Source: Bombyx mori | Taxonomy: Eukaryota; Arthropoda; Insecta; Lepidoptera; Bombycidae | DNA: 64,000 nt | NCBI RefSeq assembly: GCF_030269925.1 | Contig: NC_085128.1 | Coordinates: forward strand, 7,256,501-7,320,500 | Reading direction: 5' to 3' | Shown here: one piece after another, positions 62,344-64,000 of the stretch | Numbering within the stretch: the stretch's first letter is position 1 | How the letters are laid out: each line of letters starts with the position of its first letter | Notes under the pieces: generated by a model | The model's input: the letters and a program-made list of their open reading frames with translations, nothing else | Databases searched by the model: none | What the model was told of the DNA's origin: nothing | Position numbers and translations under genes: made by a program

Positions 62344-62788
62344 CTTTTTTTATTGCTTAGATAGACGAACTCATATCCCACCTAGTGTTAAGTTTTTATC
62401 GGAGCCCATAGACATCAACAACGTAAATACGCCACCCACCTTGAGATATAAGTTCTAAGGTCTCAGTATAGTTACAACGGCTACCCCATCCTTCAAATCG
62501 AAACGCAGTACTGGTTCACGCTAGAAATAGGCAGGGTGCTGGTGCCTGCCTACTCGTGCGGACTCTCAAGACGTTCTAACACCAGTAATTACGCAAATTA
62601 TAAACATAGCGGGTTTGATTGTTACTATACGACGTTATTCCTTCACCTTGTTGTCAATCATGAACGTTTGTTAAGTACGTATAACATTTAAAAAAATTGG
62701 TAACTGTCTGCGGGATTTGAACAGCGTCATAGTCGCATCTTTTGATACGAATGCACCGGGCGTCTTATCCTTTAGGTCACGTCGATTT
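62344..62788 (-). mobile_element. Bm1 SINE, essentially full length
   Basis: Poly-T tail at 62344, full body in reverse, 'accagtaattacgcaaatta' linker, and the tRNA-derived head up to the box-A-like 'cctaaaggataagacg' (reversed at 62760-62778). This is the most complete minus-strand copy. Confidence 0.9.
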
Positions 62789-64000
62789 CAAGTTTTCACA
62801 GGTTTGTACTATCGTCCTATTTCTGAGGTAAATTAGTAAGTAAGTAGTGCGGTATTTTATTAGGATAGTAGAAAAATGAAGTTTAGTAATTTTTTTGTAT
62901 AAAGCTATAATGAAATAGATAAAAGACCTTAGTGCGCTTTTTGTGAACTTTTAGTTAGATCTTAGGGTATATAAGATTTAAAAAATATTGATATACCTAT
63001 GTAAATATTTCATCTACCTACATTCACAGACGATTTTCACCATAAATTAAAATAATATAATGTGACAATATCAGACCCACAAAATTTATAAATTCGAGTA
63101 GTCAAGGGTGGTAAGTCGGTGATATGATCGCTTAGTGGTCGGAAACTCGGAACCCTCGTCCAGCCTATCTCTGTCACGAATCAGTTGTACGTCATGACGA
63201 ATAATATGGTTTAAAGGATATGATAACGGCTATATCAATTCTAAAACAAGACGTCTTAGTCCCTCCCTTGGTAGCGGAATTTGCGTTATGGATATCTTAG
63301 GGCTTCAATAAGACCTTGTAACTGCTGAACACTAGTTTGTTAGCCGATAGCTCGACTACGTGCGCTACTATAAGTAATAACCCGGTTTTTGATAAGATTG
63401 GCGTTCGCAAAGGTATATGAATTGGATGCATAAACTAACAATAAGTAGACAAAGGCGGAATTACTTGCGGAGCTGCTCCACTTGTTAGATCAACCTAATT
63501 CATAACTTGAGTTCCAAGTTGCGACGGTTATGCTCAGACGTTAGTTAGTTACGAACAAGCAAGATAGAGTAAGTACCTTGCTTGTTCGTTGCGCTAAAAC
63601 GAACTTTTAATTGGATGCTATTTTTAATTACTCGTTATCATTATTTTCAAACCAAAAAAGTTCATCGTTGTTTCTGGCCACACTCCATTCGTGGGATGAA
63701 TACTCTTTTTTTAATTTGCATTTTGAAATATGTAGTTTTAGTATATAATAAAAAGTACTCTCAGTAATACTCGTACAATATCTAATTACATTCTGAACAA
63801 ACAGCCTGTATGTCGGTGTCGTCTGCGGAGTAAAAGAAAATACTTTCCAAATCACATAACTAAGTATACATTTGTTTCCGGCAATAAGGCGGTACGCAGG
63901 ATCGATAAGTAGGACGAACGAAAAGAAATTGCGTTTGCTAAATTTGTTTTATTTCGACATAGTATATTACATATTTGAGGATCTCGACTCCAGACAACAC
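62789..64000. other. Intergenic, nothing recognised
   Basis: A very faint Bm1-like order of words at 63108-63330 ('ccagcctatctctgtcac', 'gaatcagttgtacgtcatg') may be an ancient copy. No gene is supported. Confidence 0.35.

Overview
The window is nuclear DNA of a silkmoth, Bombyx mori or a very close relative. The main evidence is about fifteen copies or fragments of the Bm1 tRNA-derived SINE, several nearly complete. The AT-rich composition, short introns and lepidopteran LINE, mariner, Helitron and pogo-like remnants agree. Gene models were spliced by hand from GT/AG sites and codon phase.

Layout. 1-16.6 kb: no gene I can support; an RTE-type LINE tail (3.6 kb), Bm1 pieces, a Helitron-like end beside an inverted duplication (8.1-8.7 kb), and a 278-bp TIR element (14.1 kb). 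16.7-17.6 kb (-): single-exon THUMPD1/Tan1-type tRNA acetylation adaptor. 19.5-31.0 kb (-): ten-exon pancreatic-type lipase of 498 codons with intact catalytic triad and PLAT domain. Its introns are full of LINE and SINE debris, a pogo-like element nested in a Bm1, a second TIR element, and an orphan promoter-like cluster on the opposite strand. 31.9-34.5 kb: a second copy of the 278-bp element, a dead mariner, another repeat. 34.9-43.5 kb (-): eight-exon aurora borealis (Bora) of 687 codons. 43.8-44.6 kb: an 80-bp perfect tandem duplication and a LINE tail. 46.7-47.7 kb (+): single-exon torsin-like AAA+ protein. 48.3-48.5 kb (+): a possible spliced micro-ORF. 52.2-53.7 kb (-): CaMKII with its whole coding region in one exon. 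53.8-64 kb: no supported gene; SINE and LINE tails.

The genes are functionally unrelated housekeeping, mitotic, signalling and digestive/secretory genes rather than a pathway cluster. The points I would look at first are: the torsin-like protein, which keeps Walker A but has lost the Walker B glutamate; the intronless CaMKII with a divergent hub domain; Bora with two DSG degron-like motifs; and two pogo-type elements that carry many internal copies of their own terminal motif, one inside a Bm1 and one containing a Bm1.
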